From the NCBI GenBank assembly GCA_035651455.1, contig DASRFR010000058.1:558001-622000 (forward strand): a stretch of DNA of 64,000 nt, in the 5' to 3' direction. Below are positions 62,875-64,000 of the stretch, piece after piece. The DNA is from DASRFR01 sp035651455 (GTDB lineage: Bacteria > Acidobacteriota > Terriglobia > Terriglobales > Acidobacteriaceae). The position numbers and the translations under genes were made by a program. Position 1 is the stretch's first letter. The number at the start of each line of letters is the position of its first letter. The notes beneath the pieces are model-generated. The model was not told the origin of the DNA and ran no database searches. It saw nothing but the letters and a program-made list of their open reading frames with translations.

Positions 62875-63164
62875 AACAGTCCGTTCAGGCAGTTTTTGAA
62901 TATCTGATTCCGGCGAGACAATTTGGTTCCCAATCTTCCGTTTGGCTGTTTGGCATTCTGGGGCATTACCTCCTCAACGAGAATTCCTTTACACAATATG
63001 TTTCAACATCCCCGCCGCGCTGTTCAGAATTGCTCACCACTCGAGAGTATCGGCAGCGACCAATGTTTGTGAGTTGCCGCGTAAATACGGGTGAAATTCG
63101 GGCCTTGGGGCGCGTGAAACGTTTCTCAGGGCCATGGAGTCGGAGACCATCGAGGGTTCGTGTT
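62875..63164. other. Intergenic region with a Crp-type palindrome
   Basis: 290 bp between the receiver gene and the end of Crp paralogue 6; contains the palindrome at 63021. Confidence 0.4.
63021..63036. promoter_or_regulatory. Crp-type palindrome TGTTCAGAATTGCTCA
   Basis: Full match, 147 bp upstream of the receiver-zinc-ribbon gene. Confidence 0.6.
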
Positions 63165-63956
63165 TCACCTACGTCCTATCGGGACAGTGTGGAGCGGTGG
63201 CTTCTTTGCGCGGTCCTGGTCCGGCGATCCGCCGCGTCTTGCAGGCGGTTGCAGGGCTTTCTTGGTATGGGCCGCTGGGGTGACGCCCGTTCTGTCGTCG
63301 TCGTATAGAACGACGTTTAGCAGTGAACTGTGGACTTGCAAAGTATCTCCACCTTCATTCTTGATGAAGCCCAGCTTTCTGAAGCGTTTCATAAAGAAGC
63401 TGATCCGAGAAGGACTCGTCCCCACCATTTCTGCCATGGTCATCTGGCTTAGTCTTGGGACCGTCATTTCGGAAAGTTCTTTCTTGCCGAATTGGGCCAT
63501 CAACAGAAGAACTCGCGCCAGACGCTTTTCGCTGGAGTTGAAAAGCTGATCGATCAAGTCTTCCTGATATCGGTGGTTTCGCTTCAGCAAATATTTGACA
63601 AACAGTGCCGACAATCTTGGTTCAAGACTCAGAGTTTGCAGCATCACGTGTTTCTCGATATGCAGAAGCACGCAGTTCGTTACCGCCATCGCTGAAGACG
63701 TGCGCAAAGGCTGACCCGCAAGCCCACCTTCTCCGACGAAATCGCCTTCGCTCAAAATACCGAGAGTCGCTTCTTTTCCCTCATTCGATATAACACTGAG
63801 CAGCACCCTTCCGCTTCGAATGAAGAAAAGTCCATTCGTAGAATCGCCTTGGGTGAAGATCCTCTTGTTTCTTTGAAAACAAACCCGTTTCCTGCCTCCA
63901 CCGATAGTTGAAAGGAAACAGTGAGGATTGAATTGAAAGTTCCTCGCGCTACTCAT
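63165..63956 (-). CDS. Crp/Fnr family transcription regulator, paralogue 6
   Basis: 263 aa from the ATG at 63956 (MSSARNFQFNPHCFLSTIGG). Cyclic-nucleotide-binding fold (IFTQGDSTNGLFFIRSGRVL, DFVGEGGLAGQPLRTSSAMA), dimer helix and winged helix (SQMTMAEMVGTSPSRISFFM, KRFRKLGFIKN), so its recognition helix differs most from the others (TSPSRIS instead of TTRSRVS). It shares the basic Pro-rich C-terminal tail with paralogue 1. A truncated relative remains at 56870. Confidence 0.93.
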   Translation of the reverse strand: MSSARNFQFNPHCFLSTIGGGRKRVCFQRNKRIFTQGDSTNGLFFIRSGRVLLSVISNEGKEATLGILSEGDFVGEGGLAGQPLRTSSAMAVTNCVLLHIEKHVMLQTLSLEPRLSALFVKYLLKRNHRYQEDLIDQLFNSSEKRLARVLLLMAQFGKKELSEMTVPRLSQMTMAEMVGTSPSRISFFMKRFRKLGFIKNEGGDTLQVHSSLLNVVLYDDDRTGVTPAAHTKKALQPPARRGGSPDQDRAKKPPLHTVPIGRR

Positions 63957-64000
63957 TCGTTTGATCAAGGGCAATGCCTATTCCGACTGAAGACTGTCAA

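Overview
The window is a bacterial chromosome segment of about 57-58% GC by eye. Its gene families point to a soil-type Acidobacteriota (Terriglobia/Koribacter-like): PilZ proteins, a GT4-GH130 operon, YXWGXW, SYLF and Thivi_2564 proteins, and many Crp/Fnr paralogues. The lineage is inferred from gene content, not from a marker gene search.

1-9.8 kb reads as core chromosome. It carries the metG 3' end, tatD, yajQ, a trans-polyprenyl diphosphate synthase, a DedA-rhodanese fusion whose active-site loop contains an in-frame TGA followed by a SECIS-like hairpin (candidate selenoprotein), a CYTH protein, a CTP-synthase-like amidotransferase that lacks the glutaminase His/Glu, a TPR lipoprotein-like secreted protein, two PilZ proteins and tRNA-Lys(CTT) at 9805.

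9.8-41.6 kb looks like an integrative element. It is bounded by a 51-bp repeat of the tRNA-Lys 3' half (9835-9885 and 41543-41593), with short integrase-arm-like direct repeats inside both ends. Next to the tRNA are a tyrosine integrase and an overlapping excisionase-like gene, then a MobC-like protein and a MobF relaxase/helicase split by one stop codon. The cargo is a stress/envelope set: three Crp/Fnr regulators, YihY, a histidine kinase, AsmA, an eight-repeat Cys protein, SYLF, two receiver proteins, YXWGXW, a glycosyltransferase/GH130 operon, Thivi_2564, OmpA, DUF3309 and a zinc phospholipase C-like protein.

41.6-64 kb continues in the same style: truncated haemoglobin, cupin, flavin reductase, transaldolase, cytochrome b561-sulfite-oxidase fusion, acyl-CoA desaturase, a four-gene KaiC-like operon, three more Crp/Fnr genes (one frameshifted) plus a Crp remnant, a second YihY and a second histidine kinase, a radical SAM/B12 protein, a cold-shock protein and a second receiver-zinc-ribbon protein.

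The strongest system-level signal is a 16-bp palindrome, TGNNCA-N4-TGNNCA (same length as a CRP box). I found it by eye at least 17 times, almost always 40-280 bp upstream of a gene, including upstream of three Crp/Fnr paralogues, both histidine kinases and both receiver-zinc-ribbon loci. The likely reading is a dispersed regulon controlled by a family of near-identical Crp/Fnr paralogues with the same recognition helix.
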